Assembly (NCBI GenBank): GCA_026419785.1
Contig: JAODTK010005622.1
Location: 1 to 64,000, forward strand
From: Sclerodactyla briareus
Taxonomy: Eukaryota > Echinodermata > Holothuroidea > Dendrochirotida > Sclerodactylidae
Direction of reading: 5' to 3'
Length of the DNA stretch: 64,000 bases
In this document: in pieces, positions 1-11,360 of the stretch
Numbering within the stretch: the first letter of the stretch is position 1
Layout of the letters: the number at the start of each line of letters is the position of its first letter
Program-made: the position numbers and the translations under genes
Notes under the pieces: model-generated
The model's input: the letters and a program-made list of their open reading frames with translations, nothing else
Database searches by the model: none
What the model was told of the DNA's origin: nothing

Positions 1-2576
1 TGAATGGCTGATTAACTATAAATGGGGGCAAAACAAAGGGGATGTTACAGTGTCGGCTATTCTGCCATATCAACAGGTTTATTGCACAATAGGCTTACGC
101 AAATATTTCAATACTTGCAAATTGCACAACGAAATTTTTTGAGAGTTTTTTGAGTATGGTGCGTGTGTGTAACGACTAGCTCGATAAGTGATGCTTGGTC
201 CCATCAAGATAATCAAGCTCATGCTTGTATATTATTACCCTGATTGGAAGAATTGTTTTGGGGTCAGGTCAACCGTTCATGAGTCACAAAGGTCCAAGGT
301 CTGAAAGCCATTGTTAACACAATGAGTTTAAAATAATGTGCCCGATTATTTGCAACTATGCCTCTGCTTCTTTGAGAGTTACGACGAGAACTCAATTGAT
401 GTTGGTGTGGATCAAGGTCTTCTCAGTAATAAATGGGAAATTGTGGCCAGTTTGTTGAGACGATAACTCGATCGCCGCTTCGATGATCCGCTCCATACTA
501 ATAAGGTGAATTCCCCCAAATTAGTACATGATCCGTATTGTTTCGCGTCATGTCAACATCAAAGGATCCTGAGGTCAAAATAGGAGGCCAAGTCTGAAGT
601 CTTGGCCCGACCAAGTCTGAAATTTTGTTTCATATAGCTTCCTCCATGAAAGTAGAAGTCGCCATTCAATATCGTGTGATCTGTAGTTTTGGTAGGGGAA
701 CGAAAATTCATTCGGAAAGTCCAGAATGTTTTGGGTCCGAACAAGATGGTATTTGGATTCCCTATTTGGGTTCATGTCCCGATTATTTTGGGGTCAGGAC
801 TTTCAGTTCAAATACAACCTAAGGTCAAGGAGACGAAGTCCTAGAATGCTCAGTCGGAGATTGCATTCGTAACTTAACTATTTGATTTTCAGTGTAGACA
901 AGGGTCGGTTTGGAGAAGGGTTGTCTTCTCAGGATGTGATATATTGCACGAAAATTTAAAACTTTTTTACCCCACCGTCGAGACTCGACCTGAATGGAAT
1001 TGAGCTAATACTTGGAAGGCAAGTGGGTTCCCCTCATTGGATATCAAGTCAATATTTGATTTTAGATCTGGTCAAGGTTACGAGAAGTAAAATGTCGCAA
1101 TATCTTGTCATACCGATAAGTTGCAAAGGTTTGGTTTGTCCATTCAAGTTGAAACTATGCACTTTCTTAACGAAGGTTCAAGGGGTTTTTAATCACCTCA
1201 ATCAGTGTCTACCCGGGGTTATTTGGAAGGGAAGGGGAAATGGTTATTAATGAACCAAAATGAATAAATTGTTTTCTGTTGTTCAGGTTAGCTGTGTTAG
1301 GCCTTGAAATATCATAAAATTCTAAATGGAGGCAATTCTTTCAATACCACTTACACTTTCTTGTTGGTCCTGGGGCCGACATTCATTGAGGAGGAATATT
1401 CCTTCCTGAACTTTTCACGTCCAGTAACCCTTCTACGTTTTTCCAATGAAAAGTTGCTTGTCCTCAACCTACCTTATTACACCACGTCCGGCAAGATGAC
1501 GTTCGGGGCCTAGTAGTTTTTGGGAATAGAGTATAGAGTTTTACATAATCTGTATCGACGACATCGGCGTCTTGTTTTACAGTTCTATCTGGGAACATTA
1601 GCAGACATTATCTGAGCAGTCGAAAATCCAGTTTTAATGGATAATTATTCAGTTAGACAATATTGATATCCGATTTAAAATGATCGAAAAACCGATAGGA
1701 TTGAATGTCATCTTTTACAATGAGAAACCCACCCAAATACGCGTTTGTCATCCTCCTTTCATCAAACCCCCCGCGATTCTGTCAATGTTGGAGTGGAGGA
1801 ATGGAAAAGAATTGATAAATCATTCGCTTTCTCCTTGACATCCATCTAAGGGGTTTTTGTGGGGGATTCATTCGTTAAAGATAGGAGTTTTTCTTATGTT
1901 CTCGAAACTAGATTGATTGTCATACACATTGCGTTGGGCATGGTGGATTATCGAGCTAACGAACAAAACTTTATTTAGAAACTTTATATGGAATATATTC
2001 TCATGATATACAATTTCGGTCTACATGACATAGTTACGGCAATGTCCGCCCCCTCACATACGTCAGCTCAGGCCATATTCTAAATTACCAATGACAAAAT
2101 GGCATGAGCTCAATTCATGCTGATGTATTCTTCTCCCTTTTCTTTTCAAAGGTCAGTGATAATGATTCACTGATCATAATCGGCATTATGTCACTTCGCA
2201 ACCATGCAAGTATTTTCAACTTGGTCGATGACACATCGCGACTATTTTGTAAAGGCTCGTGGTAAATGATTGTCTGACAGCCACGGTCAAATATAGTCTT
2301 GGAGAGAAGAGGAATGTTTTTACGATATCACGGTGGTTGGAACAAAATCCCGGCCGGTTGCAACATGTGTGTTACAACTCATTGTACTCGGATTCTCCGT
2401 CGACATACCATCGCTCTGGTAATGGCCTTTCTTTCATCGAGCTGGGCCATCTTTCTTGCAAAACATGTGTCATTTGGCATAAGTTAAACTGAGTGGGTGC
2501 CATCGTTCGATATAAGAAACTTAACTGTCAGTGCACCGGCTGGGACATGAAATATTACAAAACCAAACATCACCTT

Positions 2577-2662
2577 AATAATAATATATATAATAATATA
2601 ATAATAATATACTAATAAATATAAGATATACTAATAATAATAATAATAATAATAATAATATT
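2577..2662. repeat. (TAA)n microsatellite, left arm
   Basis: This is an impure run of TAA and ATA triplets. An equivalent TTA tract lies at 11,279-11,360 in the right arm, in inverted orientation as expected. Confidence 0.9.
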
Positions 2663-2940
2663 ATAAAAATAAATAATATTCTCGATGCTATTACTAATAG
2701 ATAGTCCTTATTGTTGGGCACAGTAACCGTTCCCGTTCCCAACAAAACTCTAACATAAAATAACGCTATCTCGGATACTCGTCTACCCCCCCTACCCAAT
2801 TTGGATCAAACATTTCAGACTATTTGTAGCATTGAAGAGCCATCAACCCACACCAAACGAAATCCGTGCCCAAGTTTGAGGCAGCGTGGCGGATATAGCT
2901 CCAAATTCTTAGCCAACAATTTTCGTGGATTAGCCTGATG

Positions 2941-3272
2941 CTATTCTTGAATTGATTTCGTGATTGTTGGCTTTTGCTCCCTCAAGCGACCATTGAATTG
3001 ATAACCCTGTGTCCATACCATCCCTAAAGACGCGAGGAACGATTTTAGGAGAGCCTCATGAGGTGTGCTATATTTGTCTTCCTCTAATTCAGATAAATTG
3101 CGTGAACGGTAATCAGGCGTGAAGCCAATATATAAGACTAGAATTTTCTTGCGGTGTGGTTATTTAGAGTCAACTTTTTTCATTTTCAAAATAATCCGTA
3201 TTTGACCGCCAAGATTCCCAGATATAAAACCGCGGCCCAAAACAAGTAATCTATCTTAGTGATACGCTTCAT
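2941..3272 (-). pseudogene. Candidate short membrane-protein frame, left arm copy, frameshifted
   Basis: Read on the minus strand, an ATG at 3,272 opens a frame beginning MKRITKIDYLFWAAVLYLGI, a short basic N-terminus followed by one hydrophobic segment. Frame is lost after about 28 residues. A second frame then runs without stop from about 3,125 to the stop at 2,941, with the charged stretch DYRSRNLSELEEDKYSTPHE and the ending KPTITKSIQE. The right arm has the matching sequence at 10,648-10,905 in one continuous frame across the place where this copy is broken. The layout would suit a small single-pass membrane protein. No family is recognised, and flanking noncoding DNA is about equally similar between the arms, so conservation does not prove coding. 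Confidence 0.28.
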
Positions 3273-4597
3273 TTGAACACTAGTAGTGCAGCGCGAGACT
3301 ATGCATTAATACGACGCGCCAATGATATTGTTGGAAAGAACGGGATGACATTCTCGACAATTCGCTTCACGAGGTTAACCGTTCGTGTAGCGAGAACCCC
3401 AAACAATATATTGTATATACATATATTGGATCAACTATTTTCTAAAACAAGACATATCCGTGCGGAATAGTTTATTCTTAATTGTTTGGACCTTTTTATA
3501 GTGTGTTTTTCTTTTTGGAGGGGGAGGTCACAACGTCTCCTCGAATTCTACACCTCGACTGAAAGTTTAGGAAAACAACCCGATTTGAAGAAATGTAAAC
3601 ATGACACGAAATGACCACCCAATACGTGTTTTTTCTAACCGTCTTCTCATCAAATGGTCAGCAATTATCTTTTTTTTATTTCCTCATCTTGTGTTCCATA
3701 CACGCTAGGTTATCAATTCTTTATTATGCTTTAAGTGGGTTTCTCAGTTGGGGACTGCGAGAACTAAGGGGTCGGGACTAACCTGCACTTGCTGTCTCGG
3801 CGCCCCCTGATGTGGGTTTCGTGGTTTGCCCATATCCATCGCCTAATCTTGACTGTGTGTTAAACACCTCTGGTATTCACTCCTTCTTTGTGCAGGCAAC
3901 CACATGAAGGCCTCAACAACTTTGTGGAGGCATAAATTTCTTAATTTCCGAGATATCGGCCGTGCCAGCGCTTGTTCTTCGATTCCCTCACTTTGTTTGA
4001 ACCCTGATAAAGGCTTCGCCCTGCTTGAAATTTGTTGAACATGATTTCTGTTATAAATTTCATCAGCATGACAACGTCGGATTTACAAAAATTGGATATC
4101 ATTCTCAGTGTATCACGATTTGGTCTAGTACGACTATCGACTCCACTAGGTAAATAATGTTTATGACAGGTTTTTTATGTATAAATGATTACTTCAAAGG
4201 AGAACTACATCCTCTTGGTTAAAAAAATCTAGTTGAGCAAGGTGTACTGATATTGAACAACCCACAATCAATTGAACTGAAATACAAGACAGACACTCGA
4301 CTGACTGAAATATACACAGATTACGCAGAGGAAGTACGACAGTCAATTAAATTTTCTTTTCTATTGTCGCAAATCATCAAAGTTATTGCTGACAATGCCA
4401 AACGTACGCACTCGGTTCATCCTCCTAGAATCATTTTAATGTGAATTATTAATTTGCTCTCAGAATATAACCGATCACTGTAAGGCTGCCACCAAGCCAA
4501 CGGAGATTACATTTATCCGGATGTTCTATTTTCGTCGCTCTTCCACAATAGGATTAGCGTCCTTGTATCGTATTGTGTTGGAGATTACTATTATAAT

Positions 4598-4690
4598 CAG
4601 GCGTAGCGGTAGTTCTGATTCGAACCCGCGACTTTGTCTTAACGTGCGATACCGCTCTACCTGCTGAGATAACGTACTCCACAGGTAGAA
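4598..4690 (-). repeat. tRNA-like sequence, left arm
   Basis: Read on the minus strand it contains TATCTCAGCAGGTAGAGCG, a good match to a pol III A box, and about 30 bases later GCGGGTTCGAATCAGA, a match to the B box (GGTTCGANTCC). The A-B spacing is that of a tRNA. The inverted copy lies at 9,262-9,350. Flanking cloverleaf stems are not convincing, so a tRNA-derived SINE head or tRNA pseudogene is more likely than a working tRNA gene. Confidence 0.6.
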
Positions 4691-4896
4691 GCCATTCAAC
4701 AGTGAACGAATACCAGCTCCGAAACCCAGCTTCCTCAAGGACGCCGCCGCCATTGAAGACTCTGCCACATACAATTACTGATGTAGTTTTGGCGTATCGT
4801 CACATACGATATTGAGATCTACCACTCACTCCTCTGCAAGAGATTTGTCTCTCATACGAACGGATTCGAACCCGCGAGCGAGTGAGTGTTCGTCTT

Positions 4897-4959
4897 CAAT
4901 ATTATATTAGTATATATCTAGATATATATATATATTATATATATATATATATATTATAT

Positions 4960-4990
<31 letters not shown>

Positions 4991-5235
4991 TATATAATAT
5001 ATATCTAATAATATATATATTATATATATATATATATAGTATATATACAATATATATATATATATAGATTGACAGGAGATAATCTATATATATATATATA
5101 TATCTATAATATATATAATATATATATATCTATAATATATATTATATATATGACTATAATTATATATATCTATATATGTATATATATAGCTATATATATA
5201 TATGATTATAGTCCTATATATAGTCCTATATATAT
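4897..5235. repeat. (AT)n tract at the left inner edge of the inverted repeat
   Basis: About 340 bases are almost wholly alternating A and T, interrupted by a short GATTGACAGGAGATAATC island near 5,066-5,084. Apparent open frames inside are simple-repeat artefacts. Confidence 0.95.
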
Positions 5236-5239
5236 GTCC

Positions 5240-8200
5240 CAGAACTGCCCCATGGGTATGGATGTCCCCATCGAGAGGATTGATGAGACGACAATGTTCT
5301 CCGTCTGTATTTAGGAACTAAAATTGGTGGTTCTAGATGTCTCCTTTATGGTCCAGAGGTCAAACCGAATTAGATATTGTTTACCTTTGTAATTTTGCTC
5401 AGTTCCTTTCAATTACATCAATACATTTGCTCTTAAACTATTGAACATTTCGATCTCAATTGTCATATAAATTGCAAATATATGTCTGATAATCATTCAT
5501 TACTCAAATACAATCAGTCTCCAATGTGACTAGATCTCTTTGTGAGATTTCCCCCCTTTCTTGAAGCCTTAATGTTTAGTTGTTTCTAATTCTTACTTCT
5601 CATCATCTCATATAATTCGTACACCTAATTCACTACACTTAAACAACGGCACCTTGAAACACCTTATTTTGCCAGAAACCATGATAGTTCTGTTGGTGAT
5701 TTGGATAGAAAAACGCGACGGGGCATGATGCGTTTTACTCATGTTAACCCTTACTTAAGGTCTGTTTAAATGTGAACAAGTCGTTAACGTGTGAGGCAAT
5801 AAAACCAATAGTCATAATCACCGGCAGCTCGATAATTGTCAACAACATCCTTGGTCTGCTGCGTCGTTACCTTATCGTCTGATATTAGAAACACGAGCAG
5901 TTCACTCAAACCCATTTTTTGTGAAAGGTGCGAATCATCGTCGAAACAGTTCACGCGAGTGGGGCTTTTACTCGCAAATGCAGACCTTCCGTTGCCCAGT
6001 ATGTATGTTATTTAAAAACGCCATTTATTTATTTTCCTTTTCTGACGTATAAAATCGTGATTAAAAGGGTAAAAAAACTCAGCTAAAAAATCTTGCGAAT
6101 CCTACAAAAGAGCCTAATATATTACTCATTAAAATCATTCTTCTGAAATACCGAATAAAATCACTCCTAAGCCTTCAGAATGCTTTTGAGAACTTGCTCA
6201 ACTGAACGACATCCGCACACCCCTCCCTACTGCGGCGTAGCCAGTGTCGCAATACTGGGGAAAACAATTTATTGTTTTCGTGTCGCAAATTTTACTATCA
6301 AGGCGGACTGAGATCATCGGTTTGTGCGCGTAGCGTATCAAGAAAGTGGTCGCTGTGGGGGTTTCTCAGATTGTTGCCCGGGGTTTTTCGACTCAAATAT
6401 CCGGCCAGAAAGGGTTTCGTTTCGTGTTGTTCTTTCAGGGTTTCATCCAACTACTAATTGCGAGGAAACCATAATGTATGACCAACGTTTGGTTAACTCA
6501 AGTAGCCCCATGGCCTCAGAACTTTTGTATATAGAGTTTAGTACGATAACTGAAACTAGAAATCAGAGTTACGATTCACTCAAGAATATGACTCGAGTCA
6601 CTGGAATGAGAGCTTTATGTTCACTCGGTCGAGTCACTGACTCGAGTCACTGTAGCTTTTAATGAGAAAATGTTCAAACTCGCCCGAGTCATTAACTTTT
6701 GGAAAAGTAGTGACTCGAGTCATGACTCCTTACAACACTGCTAGAAATACAGGAGACAATTTCAATCTCTAAATAAAATAATACATTATTTTATAACAAT
6801 AAATATCGTATTTCAAATAATTAGTTCAGGAAGTCCACTTGCAAAATGAATATCCCTGTGTCGGCGAGTAGAGGATAGGCAGATAGGTAGGTGAACAGGT
6901 ATAGGTATGTGAGTAAGTTTGTTAGCGAGTAATGTATGTAGGTACCGGTGGGTAGGAGAATGAGGAGAATGTAACATTACGAGCAAACGGTTACAATAAA
7001 AAGACGATTGAAGATCCGAATGCGGAAACTCAGTTGCGTTGAATTTCAGTTTAGTTTCAACGACTCAGCCCAATCTGAACAAGCGTTTTTTGAGGGTATA
7101 TATCTAGAATGATTGGTGATTTTGCTGCCAATATCAAGCAATATAAATTTATAACACTGTCTGGTTCTTTAACACTTATCAGCTTATTTAATTTCCTAAT
7201 AAGTAGTTAACTATAAAACAAATTATGCCTGTTGTGTGTAGCGATGGGGGTGGTTATAGCCTCGCCGTGGTATACAACCTTCAGTTGTGCATTCGAAAGC
7301 AAAACAAAATTAACTTATAAACCGCTGTCTAATGCAAGGGAGGGTCTCCATTAGTTTTTTCGCCATATTTCCAGGACTGATTTATTCCAATCTTCATGTA
7401 GTAGCACTCCCGATAAATGACACTGCTGCCGTCAACAGTTTCATACTTAGGTTCAATTCACACTGTTCTAATCCTCCATGCGACCTGTTCCTCTCGACGG
7501 CACAAACTAGCAACATCTATAATCATTGCACTCAGACAATTTGCTCTTCCAAGTCCATTATATGCGTCTTCGTCTTTGGCATCGGTCCCATTTCGTCTGT
7601 GAACATTGCGCAACACCCATTTCGTTTTCGAAATATTTTTTGGTCTCTTTCACTTGGGTTTAATGTTTGTTGTTTTTGTTTTTTTTGTTGTTGTTGCATA
7701 TTAATTCGGTACACTGAAGCACACCTACTATACCTTCTCCATACTGACGAATAATGTTTTGATATGAAGAGGGTTATCCGACCGACAATTGCTCTACGCC
7801 CTTGGATAATACCCACGTCGTGGTTCAAATAGGATTCCACAGTTCGACTAGAATCATCACTGCCGTTGTGCCATAATGGGAACCTTCCAGTTAACATCCC
7901 CGAACAACGATATACCCCAGAACACCCTGATGCTAATTACTATTTCGTACTCAAATAGTTTATGTGTAATGACTAATACATAATGTAGACTATTAGGCAA
8001 TCAGATCCCCCTTACAGAGAGCAATGTTAAGTAAAATAATTTCTCTCAGTGACAGTATTCACTCATTCCTTTGACATGTTTAATATTGTGGTCTTTCATA
8101 TTTTAGTAATTTCAACTTTGTACAGAAACTACGAGAGCTTCATTGTACCACATTGTTTTGTAGCGATTCATGAGAACATCAGTATTTCTCATTTCATTTT

Positions 8201-8578
8201 ATTTCAGATTATTGGGCCTTGCCAAGTGTCGCGTGGGCCGCTTTGAGATCTTAAAGTTCATACCGGTTAGGTCTGACCCCGATATGGCACGAAGTATTCC
8301 CATCACCCACCTCTGGGCAATCCGATGGAACGACGAATATCGAATCACTATCAACGTTCATCAAATTGACGGCGCGAAACAGATTAAACGCATGTGATCA
8401 ATCCAAACATCGGGGTTACAGTATTGAACACACCGCTATAGATAAATAGGGCAAAGTAGTTGAACATCTGATTGCTGAAGCCACCGTGCAAATATCCTGT
8501 TGGTTGCATAAGAACAAGCTATTCTTCCTGGTCTCAGCGTTCTACTCTCGCCGACCACAGTATATATTCTTTTTGCAA
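5240..8578. other. Unique core between the inverted arms
   Basis: About 3.3 kb lies between the two (AT)n tracts. The two halves do not resemble each other in reverse complement, so this is a true spacer and not the centre of a fold-back. It holds a transposon-terminus-like stretch at 6,540-6,745, a GTAG/GTAGG-rich patch near 6,865-6,960, and short open frames (for example 7,332-7,754) with no recognisable protein features. Nothing else could be supported. Confidence 0.6.
6540..6745 (-). mobile_element. Possible hAT-like transposon terminus with ACTCGAGTCA repeats
   Basis: The palindrome-like motif ACTCGAGTCA or a close variant recurs at about 6,591, 6,631, 6,641 and 6,713. On the minus strand the stretch begins CAGTGTTGTAAGGAGTCATG at about 6,739. 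hAT-type DNA transposons often begin with CAGTG or TAGNG ends and carry repeated subterminal motifs bound by the transposase. No opposite end, target-site duplication or transposase was found, so the assignment is inference. Confidence 0.35.
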
Positions 8579-8580
8579 GA

Positions 8581-8618
8581 AATATAATATATAATATATA
8601 TATATATATATCCTAGAG

Positions 8619-8658
<40 letters not shown>

Positions 8659-8880
8659 TATATATCTAAATATATATTAATATAGATAATATAATATAGT
8701 CATAAATATAGTCATATATATATAGTCCCTATATATATTCAATATATATATAATAGATATATATATATAGTCATATATATATTATATAATATATATATAT
8801 AATATATATAATGTCATATATATATATATATATAATATATGGATATGTCAATATTATATATTATATATATAATATATATA

Positions 8881-8913
<33 letters not shown>

Positions 8914-8925
8914 ATATTATTATCA

Positions 8926-8969
<44 letters not shown>
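8581..8969. repeat. (AT)n tract at the right inner edge of the inverted repeat
   Basis: About 390 bases of (AT)n with scattered TCATA and TAGTC interruptions. It mirrors the tract at 4,897-5,235, so both arms end in AT repeats on the core side. Confidence 0.95.
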
Positions 8970-8971
<2 letters not shown>

Positions 8972-8977
8972 AAACTA

Positions 8978-9125
8978 ACACTCACTCGGTCGCGTGTTCG
9001 ATCCCGTTCGTACCCCTTTTTCCCTCAATTTCTGTCTTTCCCCTCTTTCAAAAAGCAAGGTGCCAGTACTTGGGATTCGAGCAACCTCCTCGGCATAGAC
9101 AAATCTCTGCAGAGAGTGAGTGTTA
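8978..9125 (+). repeat. Dispersed repeat with two TTCGA(A)TC motifs
   Basis: It contains GCGTGTTCGATCCCGTTCGT and, about 70 bases on, GGTGCCAGTACTTGGGATTC followed by GAGCAACCTCC. The same order of motifs occurs in reverse complement at 63,860-64,000, and a shortened form at about 4,825-4,885 in the left arm. The B-box-like elements suggest a tRNA-related SINE family. Ends are not resolved. Confidence 0.6.
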
Positions 9126-9261
9126 AGATCTCATATTCTACGTCAATACCTGTGCCGATACTCCTACTTACATCAGAATTTTTGGGCGAGTCTTCGTCAA
9201 TTGGCTGCTCCTTGAGGAAAGCTGGTTCGATCTGGTATTCGTTCACTGTTTACTTGCTTCT

Positions 9262-9350
9262 ACCTGTGATACGATAGCTCAGCAGGTAGAGCGTTATACC
9301 ACGTTAAATCAACAAAGTTCGCGGGTTCCGAATCAGAACATACCGGCTAC
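9262..9350 (+). repeat. tRNA-like sequence, right arm
   Basis: The A-box-like TAGCTCAGCAGGTAGAGCG lies at 9,275-9,293 and a B-box-like GCGGGTTCCGAATCAGA at 9,321-9,337, with one extra C relative to the left-arm copy at 4,598-4,690. The spacing fits an internal pol III promoter. The extra base in the B box argues against function, or marks a sequence error. Confidence 0.6.
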
Positions 9351-10647
9351 GCCTGATTATAAATAGGTAATCTCCAACACAACCACGCTACAAGGACGCT
9401 AATCCTATTTTGGGAAGAGCGAAATTAGACATCCGTATAAATGTAATCTCCGTTTGCGTGCAGTGGCAGCCGTAACATTGAATCGTTATCTTCTAAGCAA
9501 ATTAATCCTTTCACATTAAAATGCTTCTTCTTGGAGGAGGAACCGAGTGCGTCCGTTTGGCATTGTCAGCATAACTTTGATGATTGCGAAATAGAAACTG
9601 AATAATTAATTGACGTCGTACTCCCTCTGGTATCTGTTTTATATTTGAGTCTTCGAGTGTGTCTTGTATTTCAGTTAATTGATTGTGGGTTGTTTAAATA
9701 GTCTTACACCTTGCTCAACTAGATACCGAAGAGGATGTAAGGTTCTCCTTTGAATTACTAAATTACTAACTACATCAAAAAACAAACCTTCATATACCCT
9801 TAATTTAACCTAGTGGAAGTCGATACTCGACACAAATCGTTGATCAACACTGAGATGATATCCAATTTTTCTTAAATCGACGTTGTCATGATGAAATTTA
9901 GACAGAACTCATGTTCAACAAAATTTCAAGCAGGTGCGAACCTTTATCAGGTGCAACAAAGTGATGAGAATCGGAAGACACGGACGATGCACGGCCGATT
10001 TCTCGGCAAATTAAGAAGTTAGCTCACAAGTTGAGGCCTTCATGTGGTTGCCTGCACCAAGACTGCAGATGAATACAGAGGTGTGTAACACTACAGCACA
10101 GATTAGGCGATGGATATGGGCAACCACGAAACCCACATCATGGGGGGCGCCGGACGACAGCAAGTGAGGTTAGTCCCGACCCCTCATCTGCCGTCCCCAC
10201 TGGTGAAACCCACTCTTTGTTATACCAGCATAATAAAGAACAACCATAAGAGGTAGGTAACACCAATGATGAGGAAATAAAAAACAAGATAATTACGGAC
10301 ATTTGAATGAGAAGACGGTTTTAGGAAAAACACGTATTGGGTGGCATTCGTAGTCAGTTACATTTCTTCAAACTGTTTTTCATAAAACTTTCATCGAGGG
10401 GGTAGTAGAATTCGAGGAGACGTTGTGACTCCCCCTCCAAAAAGAAAAAACACACTATAAAAAGGAGTCGAAACAATTAAGAATTAAAAAAAACTTACTT
10501 CCGCACGGATATGTCGTGTTTTAGAAAAATATGTTGAACATCGAATATATGTTATATCGCCACATTGATATGTTTGGGGCTTCTCGCCTAACGAACGTAA
10601 CCTTCGTGAGCGAATGCTGAGAATGTCATCCGCTCTTCAAACAAATA

Positions 10648-10905
10648 ATGCATATTATTGATACGTCTCGCGCTGCTCATAGTGTTCACAATGAAGAGTA
10701 TCACAAGATAGATTACTTGTTTTGGGCCGCGGTTTTATATCTGGGAATCTTCGCTCAAATACGGATATATTTTAAAAATGAAAAAGTGGATCTCCTAAAT
10801 AAAACACACCGAGAAGAAAATGCTAGTCTTATATATGCTTTCACCGCTGATTACCGTTCACGCAATTTATCTGAATTAGAGGAAGACAAATATAGCACCT
10901 CATGA
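10648..10905 (+). CDS. Candidate short membrane-protein frame, right arm copy
   Basis: This open frame of about 85 codons includes KIDYLFWAAVLYLGIFAQIR, a hydrophobic segment near residues 20-40, then a charged stretch with NKTHREENASLIYAF and SRNLSELEEDKY before a stop. The left-arm copy at 2,941-3,272 aligns with it and continues about 38 residues further before its own stop, so this copy probably ends early through a one-base change near 10,895. The real start may be at the position matching the left-arm ATG (about residue 15 here) rather than at the first possible start. Function is unknown. It could be a chance frame inside repetitive DNA. Confidence 0.3.
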   Translation: MHIIDTSRAAHSVHNEEYHKIDYLFWAAVLYLGIFAQIRIYFKNEKVDLLNKTHREENASLIYAFTADYRSRNLSELEEDKYSTS

Positions 10906-11278
10906 CGTCTCTACTAAATCGTTTCCTCGGTCTTTATGGATTTTATGGATCACCAGGGTTATCAATTCATTGGTCTCTTGAGGGGGGGAACAATCAGAAT
11001 CAATTTCAAGAAATAGATCAGCCCTAATCCCCGAAAAGGGTGGCTAAGAATTTGGAGCTATCCGCACACGCTTCCTCAAACTTGGCACGGCTTTTCGTTT
11101 TGTGTGGGTTGATAGGCTCTTCAAGCTACAAATAGTTCTGAACATGTTCTGATCCAAATTGGATAGGGGGTAGACGAGTATCCGAGATAGCGTTTATATC
11201 ACTGTTAGAGTTGGCACGGGAACCGGTTTACTGGCCCAACAATAAGGACTATCTATTAGTAATAGCATCTGAGAAGAA

Positions 11279-11360
11279 TTATATATTATTTATTATTATT
11301 ATTATGATATTATATTCTTATATTATCTATTATAGTATTATTATATTATTTATATATTAA
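11279..11360. repeat. (TTA)n microsatellite, right arm
   Basis: This degenerate TTA/TAT triplet run is the inverted counterpart of the (TAA)n tract at 2,577-2,662, and is more interrupted than that copy. Confidence 0.85.

Larger units (their letters stand above)
150..4885 (+). repeat. Left arm of a ~4.75 kb inverted repeat
   Basis: This segment matches the reverse complement of about 8,975-13,765 along its whole length. Matched landmarks are the GGGGTCAGGTCAACC stretch near 250 against the complement near 13,640, the (TAA)n tract at 2,577-2,662 against 11,279-11,360, the stretch near 3,540-3,650 against 10,309-10,425, and the tRNA-like sequence near 4,600-4,690 against 9,262-9,350. Similarity ends just outside position 150. 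Identity is about 80% by eye, with many one-base gaps. The first kilobase resembles the AGGTCA-rich tandem repeat at 16.5-17.5 kb, so the arm is itself made of older repeats. No alignment was computed; boundaries are good to tens of bases. Confidence 0.85.

Noticed and set aside
4882-5314. Tyr/Ile-rich open frames in the AT tract
   Set aside because: They are translations of (AT)n and have no protein information. The same holds for frames at 8,839-9,126 and 55,616-55,819.
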